64,000 nucleotides of DNA from Sulfidibacter corallicola (GCF_017498545.1 NZ_CP071793.1:3923501-3987500); one strand, 5' to 3'; positions 36,080 to 44,603 are shown, counted from the first letter of the stretch. Notes: generated from the letters alone by a model not told the origin. Made by a program: numbers and translations.

Positions 36080-37444
36080 ATGTCTAATTCGGTGCTGCGA
36101 CGTAAGAAAAACGACGGGACCTATGAGGAATTCACCCTGTCAAAGCCGATAACGACCATCGGCAGAAGTCGCTCCAACGATATCGTGATCAACGATACGA
36201 GTGTCTCCCGACTGCACGTGCGCGTGGAGAATCGCAACGGTCAGTACTTCGTGCTCGACAACAATTCCTCCAACGGCACCTTTCTGAACAAGAAGAAGAT
36301 CACGGAAGCGCCCATTCGCAGTGGCGACACGCTGGTCACGGGTCGCATCTATTTCTATTTCACCGAGCAAACGGAACAAATGGATCCCAGCGACAGCGCC
36401 ACCGCCACCCTGCCGACACTGGACGCCAACGCCAATCCGGCGATGGTCAAGTCGACGCGGCCGATGCAGGCGGTCTTGCCGCCGGATCACGACCGAACCC
36501 TGCGCAGCAGCGACGAGTCGGATCCGTTCTGGACGCCGCCGCCCGCACCGATGGGTCGCACCGCAGCCACGCCGCCGCCCGCACCCGCGGCCGCAGCCGC
36601 CACGCAGAGCGGCGGAGAAGAGTTGCTGGCGTGGGACGATTCCGCGCTGGAGGATTTGGACAAATACCAAACACCCAAGGCGCCGCTGCCCACCCAACCG
36701 GGTGGTGTCGAGCCCATGCCGCCCAGCCCGCCGCCGCAGGCGGGGCCTCCCCAGGCCGGACCTCCACCGGCCGCACCGCCCCAGACCGGCGCGCCGAAGG
36801 GCCGATTCCCACTGCCGATGCCCGGCGAGGATCCGCCCCCGCCGCCCGCACCGGCGACCGCCACACCGCCCCCGGCGCCGGGTGGCCAGCCGGCCCAGCC
36901 ACAGGGACGCTTTCCGCTGCCGGTACCGCAACCGGGCGATGCGACCCCACCGCCCGCACCTCACGGCGGCCAGGGTCCCGTGGCACCGCCGCAGCCGGAT
37001 CCCACACCCGGCGGCTCGATCTTCGACAACGTCGCCAGCAAGCCCGCCGGCGCGCACCGCAACGCCGAACCCGTGCCGCGCCTGGTGGCCTTCCTCATCG
37101 ATTGGGCGGTGGGCTTCGCGCTGATCCTGCCCGCCTTCATCTTCGTGATCGCCAAGATCGGCTGGCTGGCCATGGCATTCTACCTGTTGGGCATGATCGC
37201 CAACCTGGCCCACTTCGTCTTCGGCTGGGCCAAGTTCGGCAAAACCGTCGGCAAGCACATCATGAAATTGCGCATTATCGAAGAAAAATCGCCCGCACAG
37301 GAGGGACTCAGTCCCAAGGCCGTGTTGCTGCGCCTGCTGGTACCGGGCTTCACGTTCGGCATCGCCTACATCTTCATTTTCATCGACCCCGAGCGACGCG
37401 GTCTGCACGACAAGATCGCCGATACGCGCGTCATCCAGGAGTGA
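36080..37444 (+). CDS. FHA domain protein with RDD membrane domain
   Basis: 454 residues in three parts. The FHA phosphothreonine-binding domain spans about 5-95 (TIGRSRSNDIVI, SRLHVRVE, NSSNGTFLN). A very long Pro/Ala/Gly-rich linker covers about 140-325 and contains two or three GRFPLP(M/V)P blocks. The RDD membrane domain spans about 330-450 (VPRLVAFLIDWAVGF, FGKTVGKHIMKLRI, DPERRGLHDKIADTRVI). An FHA-RDD fusion suggests a membrane component controlled by Ser/Thr phosphorylation. The 50652-area PP2C phosphatase is a possible antagonist, but that link is speculative. Confidence 0.82.
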   Translation: MSNSVLRRKKNDGTYEEFTLSKPITTIGRSRSNDIVINDTSVSRLHVRVENRNGQYFVLDNNSSNGTFLNKKKITEAPIRSGDTLVTGRIYFYFTEQTEQMDPSDSATATLPTLDANANPAMVKSTRPMQAVLPPDHDRTLRSSDESDPFWTPPPAPMGRTAATPPPAPAAAAATQSGGEELLAWDDSALEDLDKYQTPKAPLPTQPGGVEPMPPSPPPQAGPPQAGPPPAAPPQTGAPKGRFPLPMPGEDPPPPPAPATATPPPAPGGQPAQPQGRFPLPVPQPGDATPPPAPHGGQGPVAPPQPDPTPGGSIFDNVASKPAGAHRNAEPVPRLVAFLIDWAVGFALILPAFIFVIAKIGWLAMAFYLLGMIANLAHFVFGWAKFGKTVGKHIMKLRIIEEKSPAQEGLSPKAVLLRLLVPGFTFGIAYIFIFIDPERRGLHDKIADTRVIQE

Positions 37445-37518
37445 ACCGCGATGGTCGGGCTCTCCGGATCCCGACCGCGACACGCCGTCACTCGATCCCA
37501 CTTCGAGGTACATCCGCC

Positions 37519-38052
37519 ATGATCTTGACAGGACCCGAAATCCATCAACGCCAGGGAAAAGACATCATCATCGAGCCGTACAACGCGGAGCAGCTCAATC
37601 CCAACAGCTACAATTTGCGCCTCCACGAATCGCTGATGACCTATGACGAAGATATCCTGGACATGGCCAAACCCAACCATGCGCATCATTTGACCATTCC
37701 GGACGAAGGCCTGGTGTTGCAACCCCATAAGCTCTACCTGGGCCGCACCCTGGAACGTACCGAAACCTTCAACCTGGTCCCCATGTTGGAGGGTCGCTCG
37801 TCGGTGGGCCGGCTGGGCCTGTTCGTTCACGTCACCGCGGGATTCGGGGACGTGGGCTTTCGCGGATTCTGGACCTTGGAGATCTTCGCGGTCCAACCGA
37901 TCCGCATCTACAAAGGCGTAGAAATATGCCAAATCTTTTATCACACAATCGAGGGCGAGCAGAAAACATACGATAGCGGTAAATACCAAAACAACAAAGG
38001 TATTCAACCCAGTATGCTTTACAAAGATTTTGCAAAAATGCGGGGCGAGTGA
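37519..38052 (+). CDS. dcd: dCTP deaminase
   Basis: Deaminates dCTP to dUTP, feeding dTMP synthesis. The 177-residue protein starts MILTGPEIHQ and has LNPNSYNLRLHESL, EGRSSVGRLGLFVHVTAGFGDVGFRGFWTLEIF with the catalytic Glu, and QPSMLYKDF near the end. A monofunctional dcd rather than a dcd/dut bifunctional enzyme is likely, but these are hard to distinguish by eye. GAGG lies about 12 bases before the ATG. A leftward terminator sits just past the stop. Confidence 0.92.
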   Translation: MILTGPEIHQRQGKDIIIEPYNAEQLNPNSYNLRLHESLMTYDEDILDMAKPNHAHHLTIPDEGLVLQPHKLYLGRTLERTETFNLVPMLEGRSSVGRLGLFVHVTAGFGDVGFRGFWTLEIFAVQPIRIYKGVEICQIFYHTIEGEQKTYDSGKYQNNKGIQPSMLYKDFAKMRGE

Positions 38053-38093
38053 AGGCCCTCGAAAAGACGCCCGACTTTTCGCAAAAATCCAAT

Positions 38094-38115
38094 AAAAAAG
38101 GGCCTCGAGAGGCCC
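38094..38115 (-). terminator. Leftward intrinsic terminator
   Basis: Perfect palindrome GGGCCTCGAGAGGCCC preceded on the plus strand by six A, so it ends leftward transcription of the zinc-ribbon gene. Confidence 0.75.
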
Positions 38116-38164
38116 TCATCAACGGGAACGGCGTTCCCGAATGGAAGCGTTTCCAACACCAGAG

Positions 38165-38602
38165 TCAGGCGCGAACCTTACCCTGCATTAACATTTTCTC
38201 ACCGCTTTCAAAAAGTGTTATCATCTTATCCGGTCCAGGAATCTCAGTGACAATTCCTTTGCCAAACGTGACATGCGTGATGCGATCATCCACTTTGAAT
38301 GTCTCATACATGTTGTAGGGTTTGGCGATCGCGTCGTCCCAGTTGCTCACCAATGCATTCCACTTGGACGCGGCCGATGCCTTCGATCCCGAAGATGCGG
38401 CCTTGGAACGGGACGACGTCGCTCTACGCGTCGTCGTGGTTTTCGCCTTAGCGACACGGTGATTGTGCTCGCTATTGCAGGTCAAACAACGTACCCTGCG
38501 GGGTTGATCGTCGACCATGGCCACCACGCGATGGTTCAAGACCATCTTACAACGACCGCAATAAGATTCCAGTTCGCTTCCAACACCCAGTTTTTTGAAC
38601 AT
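38165..38602 (-). CDS. Zinc-ribbon protein with Tudor-like C-terminus
   Basis: Small 145-residue protein. Residues 13-45 hold two CxxC pairs (SYCGRCK and RCLTCNS) that should bind zinc. A Thr/Ser/Arg/Lys-rich linker (TTTTRRATSSRSKAASSGSK) follows. The last ~50 residues (DDRITHVTFGKGIVTEIPGPDKMITLFESGEKML) look like the Tudor/SH3-like domain at the end of PcrA/UvrD helicases, known to contact RNA polymerase. It is divergent from the RNase E/G gene, with 99 bases shared. A nucleic-acid or transcription role is inferred only. Confidence 0.65.
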   Translation of the reverse strand: MFKKLGVGSELESYCGRCKMVLNHRVVAMVDDQPRRVRCLTCNSEHNHRVAKAKTTTTRRATSSRSKAASSGSKASAASKWNALVSNWDDAIAKPYNMYETFKVDDRITHVTFGKGIVTEIPGPDKMITLFESGEKMLMQGKVRA

Positions 38603-38701
38603 GAATTTCCCCCTTGCCTAGGTACCCAAAACACTCATAATAGCAAACCTAGGAGAAGGATTTAAGATTTTTGGACTAAGATGAATTAAGGACTTAACTT
38701 C

Positions 38702-40735
38702 ATGCCCAAATATAAGATGCTCATTAACGCCAGAGATTTCGACCAGTTACGCGTGGCGATCATCAACGAAAAGGGACTGCTGGAGCAAATCGATTTCGAG
38801 TCCATGAACAACACCAGCAATCTGGGCAACATCTACAAGGCCACCATCACGGCCATCGAACCCAGCCTTCAAGCCACCTTCGTCGATTATGGCGGCAACC
38901 GCCACGGCTTTCTGCCGTTCAACGAAATCCACTCGCGTTATTTCACCACCAACGACCGCCGTGCCCCCCTGCACGAGCGGTTCAAAATCGGCCAGGAAGT
39001 GATCGTCCAGATCGCCCGGGAAGAGATCGGCCTCAAAGGCGCCTACATGACGTCCTACCTCTCGCTGCCCGGCCAGTACCTGGTCATGATGCCGCTGACC
39101 AGCAAGGTCGGCATCTCGCGCAAGATCAGTTCCCACGAAGATCGCCAGCACCTGCGCAACGTATTGGAGCAGATCACCGTGCCCGACGGCATGGGCTACA
39201 TCATCCGCACCGCCGGACTCGGCAAGACGCGCGAGCAGATCCAACGCGACCTCAACATTCTGACCACCACTTGGCGCGAACTCGAGTCGCGTGCGGCGAC
39301 CCGCCCCAGTCCCACCATGTTGTACCGCGAGGACGACGTGGTCACCCGCACCATTCGCGACTATTTCAACGAGGACATCAGCGAGATCCTCGTCGACGAC
39401 AACGAAGTCTTCCAAACCATCAGCAACTACTTCAAGAAGATCCTGCCCAGCTACGCCCACATCGTGCGCCAGTACCGCGGCAAGCAACCCCTGTTCGCCA
39501 AGTACAACCTGGACGAGCAGGTCGAGCGCATCTTCACCCAGAAGATCCAACTGCCCTCCGGCGGCTCGATCGTCATCGAGCAGACCGAGGCCCTGGTCGT
39601 CATCGACGTCAACAGCGGCAAGACGGCCGAGGGCGACCTGGAATCGACCGCCTTCAAGGCCAATTGCGAGGCCGCCGAAGAAATCGCGCGCCAACTCCGC
39701 TTGCGCGACCTGGGTGGCCTGGTGGTCATCGATTTCATCGACCTCAAGGACAAGCGCAACAGCCACGAAGTGGAACAACGTTTACGAGAAGCCTTGAAAG
39801 CCGACAAAGCTCGTATTACTATTTCGGGTCTAAGCCGGTTCGGTTTGCTGGAGATGTCTCGCCAGCGGATCAATACCTCCAAAGAAGTGCGTCACTACGT
39901 GGATTGCCCCGTCTGTAACGGAACCGGGCGCTTCAAGTCGATGGAACTACAGGCCCTCGACTTGCTGAGACGCATCAAACTTTATGTATACAACGGGACT
40001 GTGAAAGAGCTGAAGGTGAGCGTGTCCGAGCCATTGACGCTGCACCTCCTCAACGAACGCCGAACGGAGCTGATGGAGCTCGAGAATCGGTACAACACTA
40101 AAGTAGTCCTGCAGACCCGACCGGGCCGTAACATGCCCCCCCATTTCGAGGTTGCACGACGTCCCCAGCAGGAGGAAAAGGACAATATGGTGATGCCCGC
40201 GCCGCTCTCCCTGTCTACCATGGCCGCGTCCATGAGTGAGCAGGACATCAACCAGCAGAAGGATTACCGCGAGGAGAAACTCGAGGGTCTCGAAAAGATG
40301 ACTTTCGAGGAGCTGCGCACGCAAGACATCCCTACGCCTCAAGACATTCCTCCCTACGACCGCTTCAATTTCTCGGTCCGAGTGATGTTGATGAAACGCC
40401 ATGGCCTCTACGAGGACCGCATGGAAGAATTCAAGGAAGCCGTCCGCAAAAAAATCATGGGGGCCAACTACAACACCAAAGGCAAATCCGGCAGCGAGCA
40501 GACCGCCCCGGAACGTCCGCGCCAACGGGATTCCCAACCACAGGGTCGGCGCGATCACCGCCGCCGGGACGACTCCCGCAACTACCGCCAAAACGAACCA
40601 TCCGACGAATCCAAGAGCCAGGGTGGCGATGGCGAACGCGACGGCCAGCGTTCCTACGCCATGGCCGGCGGTCGCTCCAGTCGCGGGCGCGGTCGAGGCC
40701 GCGGACGTGGCCGTGGACGCTCCCACCGCAATTGA
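38702..40735 (+). CDS. Ribonuclease E/G family endoribonuclease
   Basis: Single-strand-specific endoribonuclease of mRNA decay and rRNA/tRNA processing. The 677-residue protein has an S1 domain at about 35-125 (GNIYKATITAIEPSLQATFVDYGGNRHGFLPFNEI). The catalytic core carries VVIDVNSGK and VIDFIDLKD, which hold the two metal-binding Asp, and a zinc-link cysteine pair in DCPVCNGTGRF. The C-terminal ~100 residues are basic, ending in an Arg-Gly repeat tail (GRGRGRGRGRGR) likely to bind RNA. Length is between E. coli RNase G and RNase E, without a long degradosome scaffold, so I cannot assign rne versus rng. Confidence 0.92.
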   Translation: MPKYKMLINARDFDQLRVAIINEKGLLEQIDFESMNNTSNLGNIYKATITAIEPSLQATFVDYGGNRHGFLPFNEIHSRYFTTNDRRAPLHERFKIGQEVIVQIAREEIGLKGAYMTSYLSLPGQYLVMMPLTSKVGISRKISSHEDRQHLRNVLEQITVPDGMGYIIRTAGLGKTREQIQRDLNILTTTWRELESRAATRPSPTMLYREDDVVTRTIRDYFNEDISEILVDDNEVFQTISNYFKKILPSYAHIVRQYRGKQPLFAKYNLDEQVERIFTQKIQLPSGGSIVIEQTEALVVIDVNSGKTAEGDLESTAFKANCEAAEEIARQLRLRDLGGLVVIDFIDLKDKRNSHEVEQRLREALKADKARITISGLSRFGLLEMSRQRINTSKEVRHYVDCPVCNGTGRFKSMELQALDLLRRIKLYVYNGTVKELKVSVSEPLTLHLLNERRTELMELENRYNTKVVLQTRPGRNMPPHFEVARRPQQEEKDNMVMPAPLSLSTMAASMSEQDINQQKDYREEKLEGLEKMTFEELRTQDIPTPQDIPPYDRFNFSVRVMLMKRHGLYEDRMEEFKEAVRKKIMGANYNTKGKSGSEQTAPERPRQRDSQPQGRRDHRRRDDSRNYRQNEPSDESKSQGGDGERDGQRSYAMAGGRSSRGRGRGRGRGRGRSHRN

Positions 40736-40882
40736 ACCGAACCGGGGCGGGCCTGGCGGCCGGCCCCGATCCCGACCGCGGAGCGCCCACCGCGGCGGCA
40801 CAAATCCGCACCCTGAATTCCCGGTTCTTGGTGTACAATCTTTTCCCCGTGGACAAAAACGTCTTTGCATGGGGTACACGAT

Positions 40883-41128
40883 ATGAAAAAAGTACGGGTC
40901 ATCGTTCGATTGAGACAGGGAGTTCTCGATCCGCAGGGCAAGACCGCCGAGCACGCACTGCACTCTTTGGGGTTCGAGGAAGTTCGCGACGTGCGCATCG
41001 GCAAGTACATCGAACTGGAACTGGACGAAACGCTCGAGGCCGACAAGCTGCACGAGCACGTCAAGGAGATGTGCGACAAGTTGCTCGCAAACCCGGTCAT
41101 TGAAGATTACGAGATCGTGGAGGGCTGA
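40883..41128 (+). CDS. purS: Phosphoribosylformylglycinamidine synthase subunit PurS
   Basis: Small accessory subunit of the FGAM synthase complex in purine synthesis. The 81 residues match PurS: RVIVRLRQGVLDPQGKTAEHALHSLGF followed by DVRIGKYIELEL and ANPVIEDYEI. The ATG at 40883 is chosen because GGGG lies upstream and the family begins MKKVRV. The stop and the purQ ATG are two bases apart. purL is not in the window. Confidence 0.92.
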   Translation: MKKVRVIVRLRQGVLDPQGKTAEHALHSLGFEEVRDVRIGKYIELELDETLEADKLHEHVKEMCDKLLANPVIEDYEIVEG

Positions 41129-41130
41129 TC

Positions 41131-41829
41131 ATGCGGGTTTCGGTTCTCATTTTTCCCGGCAGCAACTGCGACATGGACGCGATTCACGCCTGGTCCAAGG
41201 TCTTGCACGCCAAGGTGACACCCGTGTGGCACAAGGATCACGACCTGGCCAACCCCGATCTGGTGTTCATCCCCGGCGGCTTCTCCTTCGGTGATTACCT
41301 GCGCTCCGGCGCGATCGCGCGTTTTTCGCCCGTCATGAACGACGTGGCGGCCTTCGCCAAAAAGGGCGGCTACCTCTTCGGCGTCTGCAACGGCTTCCAG
41401 ATCCTGTGTGAGATGGGCCTGCTGCCCGGCGCCCTGCTCACCAACAAGCACCTCAAGTTCCTCTGCCAGGACGTCAACATCCGCGTCGCGAGCACGCGCA
41501 GCCCCTTCACCGCCAATTTGACCAAGGATCGCATCCTCCACATTCCCATCGCCCACGGCATGGGCCAGTATTTCGCCGACGAGGACACGCTCGACCGGCT
41601 CGAGGACGGCGACCAGGTGGCCTTCCGCTATTGCGACGCGGCCGGCGACGCCAGCGACGCGGCCAACCCCAACGGCAGCGCCCGAAGTATCGCCGGCATC
41701 ACCGACGCCGCGGGCCGCATCTTGGGCATGATGCCCCACCCGGAACGCCACGCCGAAGCCGAATTGGGCTCCGTGGACGGCGCCACCCTGCTGAGCTGCA
41801 TCATGCAACATCTCTCCAAGGCGGCCTGA
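41131..41829 (+). CDS. purQ: Phosphoribosylformylglycinamidine synthase subunit PurQ
   Basis: Glutaminase subunit that supplies ammonia to PurL. The 232-residue class I amidotransferase has the nucleophile Cys in FGVCNGFQIL and the His/Glu partners in MMPHPERHAE. GGFSFGDYLRSGAIA is also typical of PurQ. It pairs with purS immediately upstream. The following atpZ frame starts two bases after its stop, so purSQ may be co-transcribed with the atp genes. Confidence 0.95.
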   Translation: MRVSVLIFPGSNCDMDAIHAWSKVLHAKVTPVWHKDHDLANPDLVFIPGGFSFGDYLRSGAIARFSPVMNDVAAFAKKGGYLFGVCNGFQILCEMGLLPGALLTNKHLKFLCQDVNIRVASTRSPFTANLTKDRILHIPIAHGMGQYFADEDTLDRLEDGDQVAFRYCDAAGDASDAANPNGSARSIAGITDAAGRILGMMPHPERHAEAELGSVDGATLLSCIMQHLSKAA

Positions 41830-41831
41830 CC

Positions 41832-42110
41832 TTGTCGAAACAGGGAAGCCATTGGTATCGGCTGGCTTCGATCGGACCACACTTTCTCGTGTGTACCCTC
41901 ATGGGGTTCGCGGCGGGAAAGTACTGGTTCGACGCCTGGTTCGATTCCTATCCGGTGTGCACCGTGATTTTTTCCCTGCTCGGCATCGCCGCCGGTTTCC
42001 TCAATTTGTTCCGCGAGGTCGCGCTCCTGAACAAGATCGAAGAAGAGGAGGCCCGGCGGCAGGCCGAGGGCGAGGATGTGGGTGATGACGACGCGAACAC
42101 CGAATCTTGA
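41832..42110 (+). CDS. atpZ: AtpZ/AtpI-like ATP synthase accessory protein
   Basis: Small 92-residue membrane protein with two hydrophobic segments (about 15-30 and 38-58) and an acidic C-terminus rich in Glu and Asp. GFAAGKYWFDAWFDSYPVCTVIFSLLGIAAGFLNLFREV fits the AtpZ family encoded at the start of many F0F1 operons. The start is TTG 41832, two bases after purQ, with AAGGCGG upstream; no ATG is available near the expected N-terminus. Confidence 0.7.
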   Translation: MSKQGSHWYRLASIGPHFLVCTLMGFAAGKYWFDAWFDSYPVCTVIFSLLGIAAGFLNLFREVALLNKIEEEEARRQAEGEDVGDDDANTES

Positions 42111-42594
42111 ATTGCCGGACATGACCGTTCCCGACAGCGGCCGGAACGCCGAGCATGCCCCTTCGAAAAGGAACGCGCCCGTGTCAGACGAACGAGATCG
42201 AGCGACGCCGCCGGCCGACGATCAGGGTCGCGGTTTTCTCCGCTGGTTCTACCGGTTGATGCTGCTGAGTGGGATTCTCGGCTTGATGCCCTGTGCCCTT
42301 TTCGCCTCCGCGAGCGGCCTGCCGAGCTTCGCGTTCGGGGTCCTGTTCGTGCTGCTGATGGTGGGTCTGTGGGACTTCACCCTGTTTCTCTCCCTCAATC
42401 CCCAAAGGCCTAGTCCCTCATTGGGTTCCATGCTGATTTTTCTCCATTACGGGTTGCTTGGTGGGGCCTTTTATGCAATGATCTCGATGTTTGACGTGAG
42501 CTGGGAATGGTTTTCAGTCGGCACTTCCCTTCTTATTCCCAGCTTGTTACTTGCTCTGTTTTTTTCCAGTCGCGGAGCAACCACAAAGCGATAG
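42085..42594 (+). CDS. atpI: ATP synthase subunit I-like membrane protein
   Basis: 169-residue protein with a charged N-terminal ~45 residues followed by four hydrophobic segments. Its position directly before atpB, overlapping the end of atpZ, and the four-helix layout fit AtpI, which helps assemble the c-ring. The sequence itself is poorly conserved, so the assignment leans on context. The ATG at 42085 has GAGG nine bases upstream. Confidence 0.6.
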   Translation: MTTRTPNLELPDMTVPDSGRNAEHAPSKRNAPVSDERDRATPPADDQGRGFLRWFYRLMLLSGILGLMPCALFASASGLPSFAFGVLFVLLMVGLWDFTLFLSLNPQRPSPSLGSMLIFLHYGLLGGAFYAMISMFDVSWEWFSVGTSLLIPSLLLALFFSSRGATTKR

Positions 42595-42691
42595 CGGCGG
42601 CGAAGATCGTCTCCTTCTAAACTTTGATGAATTTGACGTTTTCCAAGCATATCGACTGCAAGAATAACCATAGCGTTAGGTAGGCTTTAGT

Positions 42692-43378
42692 ATGGAAACC
42701 CACCCCTCACTTTGGACGCTTCTTCTCGAAGGGGCGCTTCACATCGATGCGATCATGTGGGACCACGTGGTTGCCGCGGGTATCGTGTTCCTCTTTCTCA
42801 CGATCCTCGGCTTTATGGTGAAGTCCAAAGTCAGTTTGATTCCATCCGGCCTTCAGCAAGTGATCGAGGTCACGCTGGAAGGCCTGCTGGGCATGTTGGA
42901 CGAGAATATCGGTCCTCATGGCCGCAAGTATCTGCCGCTGATCGGCACCCTCGCATTTTTCATTTTCATGGCCAACTTCTTGGGCATGGTTCCCTCGTTC
43001 TCCGCCGCAACCGGCAACTTCAATACCACCATCGCCTGCGCCCTGATCGTGTTCTTCTACTACAACTTCGAGGGCCTGCGCGAAAATGGGGTCGGGTATC
43101 TGAAGCATTTCATGGGTCCCATTCCCCTGTTGGCGCCGCTGATGATTCCCATCGAAATCATCGGCCACTTGGCGCGCCCCTTCTCTTTGGGTGTGCGTCT
43201 GTTCGGCAACATTTCCGGTGAGCACATCGTCGTACTGGTGTTTTACACCCAACTGTTTGCATGGCTGGTTCCGGTCCCCCTGATGGTGATCGGGCTTTTT
43301 GCGGCCTTCCTGCAAACCTTCGTGTTCATCATGCTCACCATGGTTTATATCGCGGGTGCCATTGCCCACGACCATTGA
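42692..43378 (+). CDS. atpB: ATP synthase F0 subunit a
   Basis: Stator channel subunit carrying ions to and from the c-ring. The 228-residue protein has five or six membrane helices. The essential Arg is in SLGVRLFGNISGEH, followed by the C-terminal helix region LQTFVFIMLTMVYIAGAIAHDH. It lies between atpI and atpE as in most F0 clusters. Confidence 0.95.
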   Translation: METHPSLWTLLLEGALHIDAIMWDHVVAAGIVFLFLTILGFMVKSKVSLIPSGLQQVIEVTLEGLLGMLDENIGPHGRKYLPLIGTLAFFIFMANFLGMVPSFSAATGNFNTTIACALIVFFYYNFEGLRENGVGYLKHFMGPIPLLAPLMIPIEIIGHLARPFSLGVRLFGNISGEHIVVLVFYTQLFAWLVPVPLMVIGLFAAFLQTFVFIMLTMVYIAGAIAHDH

Positions 43379-43459
43379 GATTAAAGGTTTGGTTTGACAA
43401 AACCTCATCTTGAGTTTCGTCTCCGAAACGAACCTCAAAAACACTTGGAGGAAATTCCA

Positions 43460-43738
43460 ATGCGCAAGTTCGCAGCGTTTCTTTTGATCTTTTTCGTGAC
43501 GATGACCGCCATGGCTCAAGACGCCGCTGGCTCCGGTTTCACCATTACGCCCGCATTCTCCATGGCCATTGCCGCCGGTATCTGCGGCCTGGCCCAGGGT
43601 AAGGCAATCCACGCCGCATGCGAAGGCATCGCCCGTAACCCGGGTGCCGCGGGTAACATCCGTACCACCATGATCATCGGTCTGGCCTTGATCGAATCCT
43701 TGGCCCTGTACACCTTGGTTGTTGTGTTCGCGAAGTAA
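43460..43738 (+). CDS. atpE: ATP synthase F0 subunit c with Na+-type binding residues
   Basis: Proteolipid that forms the rotor ring, 92 residues. It begins with a signal-peptide-like MRKFAAFLLIFFVTMTAMAQ extension, then two membrane helices joined by the polar IARNPGAAG loop. The ion-binding Glu79 in ALIESLALYTL is followed by Ser80 and Tyr84, and Gln46 in helix 1 lies exactly 33 residues before Glu79. This Gln/Glu/Ser/Tyr spacing equals Gln32/Glu65/Ser66/Tyr70 of the Na+-coupled Ilyobacter tartaricus c subunit. GGAGG precedes the ATG. A terminator follows, so the F1 genes are elsewhere. Confidence 0.95.
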   Translation: MRKFAAFLLIFFVTMTAMAQDAAGSGFTITPAFSMAIAAGICGLAQGKAIHAACEGIARNPGAAGNIRTTMIIGLALIESLALYTLVVVFAK

Positions 43739-43763
43739 TTTCGCAAACGGATCGTCCCGAAAA

Positions 43764-43788
43764 AGCCGCTCGAACGAGCGGCTTTTTT
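43764..43788 (+). terminator. Terminator of the F0 operon
   Basis: Stem AGCCGCTCG/CGAGCGGCT with a two-base loop and six T directly after atpE. Confidence 0.88.
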
Positions 43789-43851
43789 GCGTTTTGGGGC
43801 CAGGGCATTGAATCGAAGCCGCAAATGCCCCGCGATCTCCGTTCGTGACCA

Positions 43852-44028
43852 ATGTTCGGATCACTGCTCAAACAAAACGCGGGCGTTTGGTCCGCCACCA
43901 GCGGGCCCCCCGAGGGAGTGAGACAGTACAGCGAATGCGGTCCTGTGTTCCGGTGATTTACATTGTCGACGATCAACCGGATGCTTGGACGTGCACCGTT
44001 CGCGGCCAATCCTGGAGGGATGGCCAAC
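43852..44028. repeat. Left members of the repeat cluster
   Basis: 43852-43935 is a degraded copy of the palindrome arm (CGCCACCAGCGGG...ACAGCGAA). 43975-44028 is an inverted copy of the 90-base unit seen at 44411 and 44604 (TTCGCGGCCAATCCTGGAGG). No gene lies between the atpE terminator and 44725. Confidence 0.7.
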
Positions 44029-44032
44029 GCCA

Positions 44033-44396
44033 TGTTTGGCCCACAACTTATTAAGAACGCGCACCTCTGGTGCGCCACCAGCAGGGACCCTGAAGGGGTC
44101 ATACATTACAGCGAAGGGTTAAGGAGCCGTAGGCGACGCAACCCTGGTTCCCTGGGGTTCCCGGACCCCAGCCCTGAAGGGGCGGGACTACGAAGAACTC
44201 CTCGAACATGGCGGCAACTCCGCGAGAGTCCGAATAGTTCCGCCCCGTTGGGGCTGGGGCTCGGGATCCTCGAACAACCAGGGTTGCGTCGCCTCCCGGC
44301 TCCTTAACCCTTCGCTGTATTGTGTCGTCCCTTCAGGACGCCCGCTGGTGGCGTGCCTGCGGCACGCGTTTTTATCAATGGTGGCCCAAACATCCG
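44033..44396. repeat. Imperfect ~365-bp palindrome
   Basis: The left arm (44033 to about 44208) and the right arm (about 44212 to 44396) are imperfect reverse complements. Shared blocks include ACGCG-CGCCACCAGC, ACAGCGAAGGGTTAAGGAGCC, GGCGACGCAACCCTGGTT and an inner CCCCAGCCC-GGGGCGG. The centre is near 44212. Neither arm encodes a plausible protein or a transposase. Confidence 0.85.
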
Positions 44397-44410
44397 GCTG
44401 CTGCGCTCGC

Positions 44411-44499
44411 GGCCATCCCTCCAGGATTGGCCGCGAGCGGTGACCATCCGAGCATTTGGTTGACCAAGAACGAAGTTCATCCAGGCATCCGCCCGGCCG
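44411..44499 (+). repeat. 90-base direct repeat, copy 1
   Basis: Begins GGCCATCCCTCCAGGATTGG and ends GCATCCGCCCGGCCG. Nearly identical to 44604-44692, offset by 193 bases; an inverted copy lies at 43975-44028. Confidence 0.85.
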
Positions 44500-44603
44500 T
44501 GTACAACGACCACCCGAGCATCGGGTTGACCGTGGCACATGCCCATCCCAACAGAACCCAAAGCAGAGATGGGCATGCCCCGGGTCACGCTGAAGGTGCG
44601 GGC

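Noticed and set aside
39947..41059. Leftward frame opposite the RNase E/G 3' end
   Set aside because: Arises from the repetitive Arg-Gly codons of the real gene; no family resemblance.
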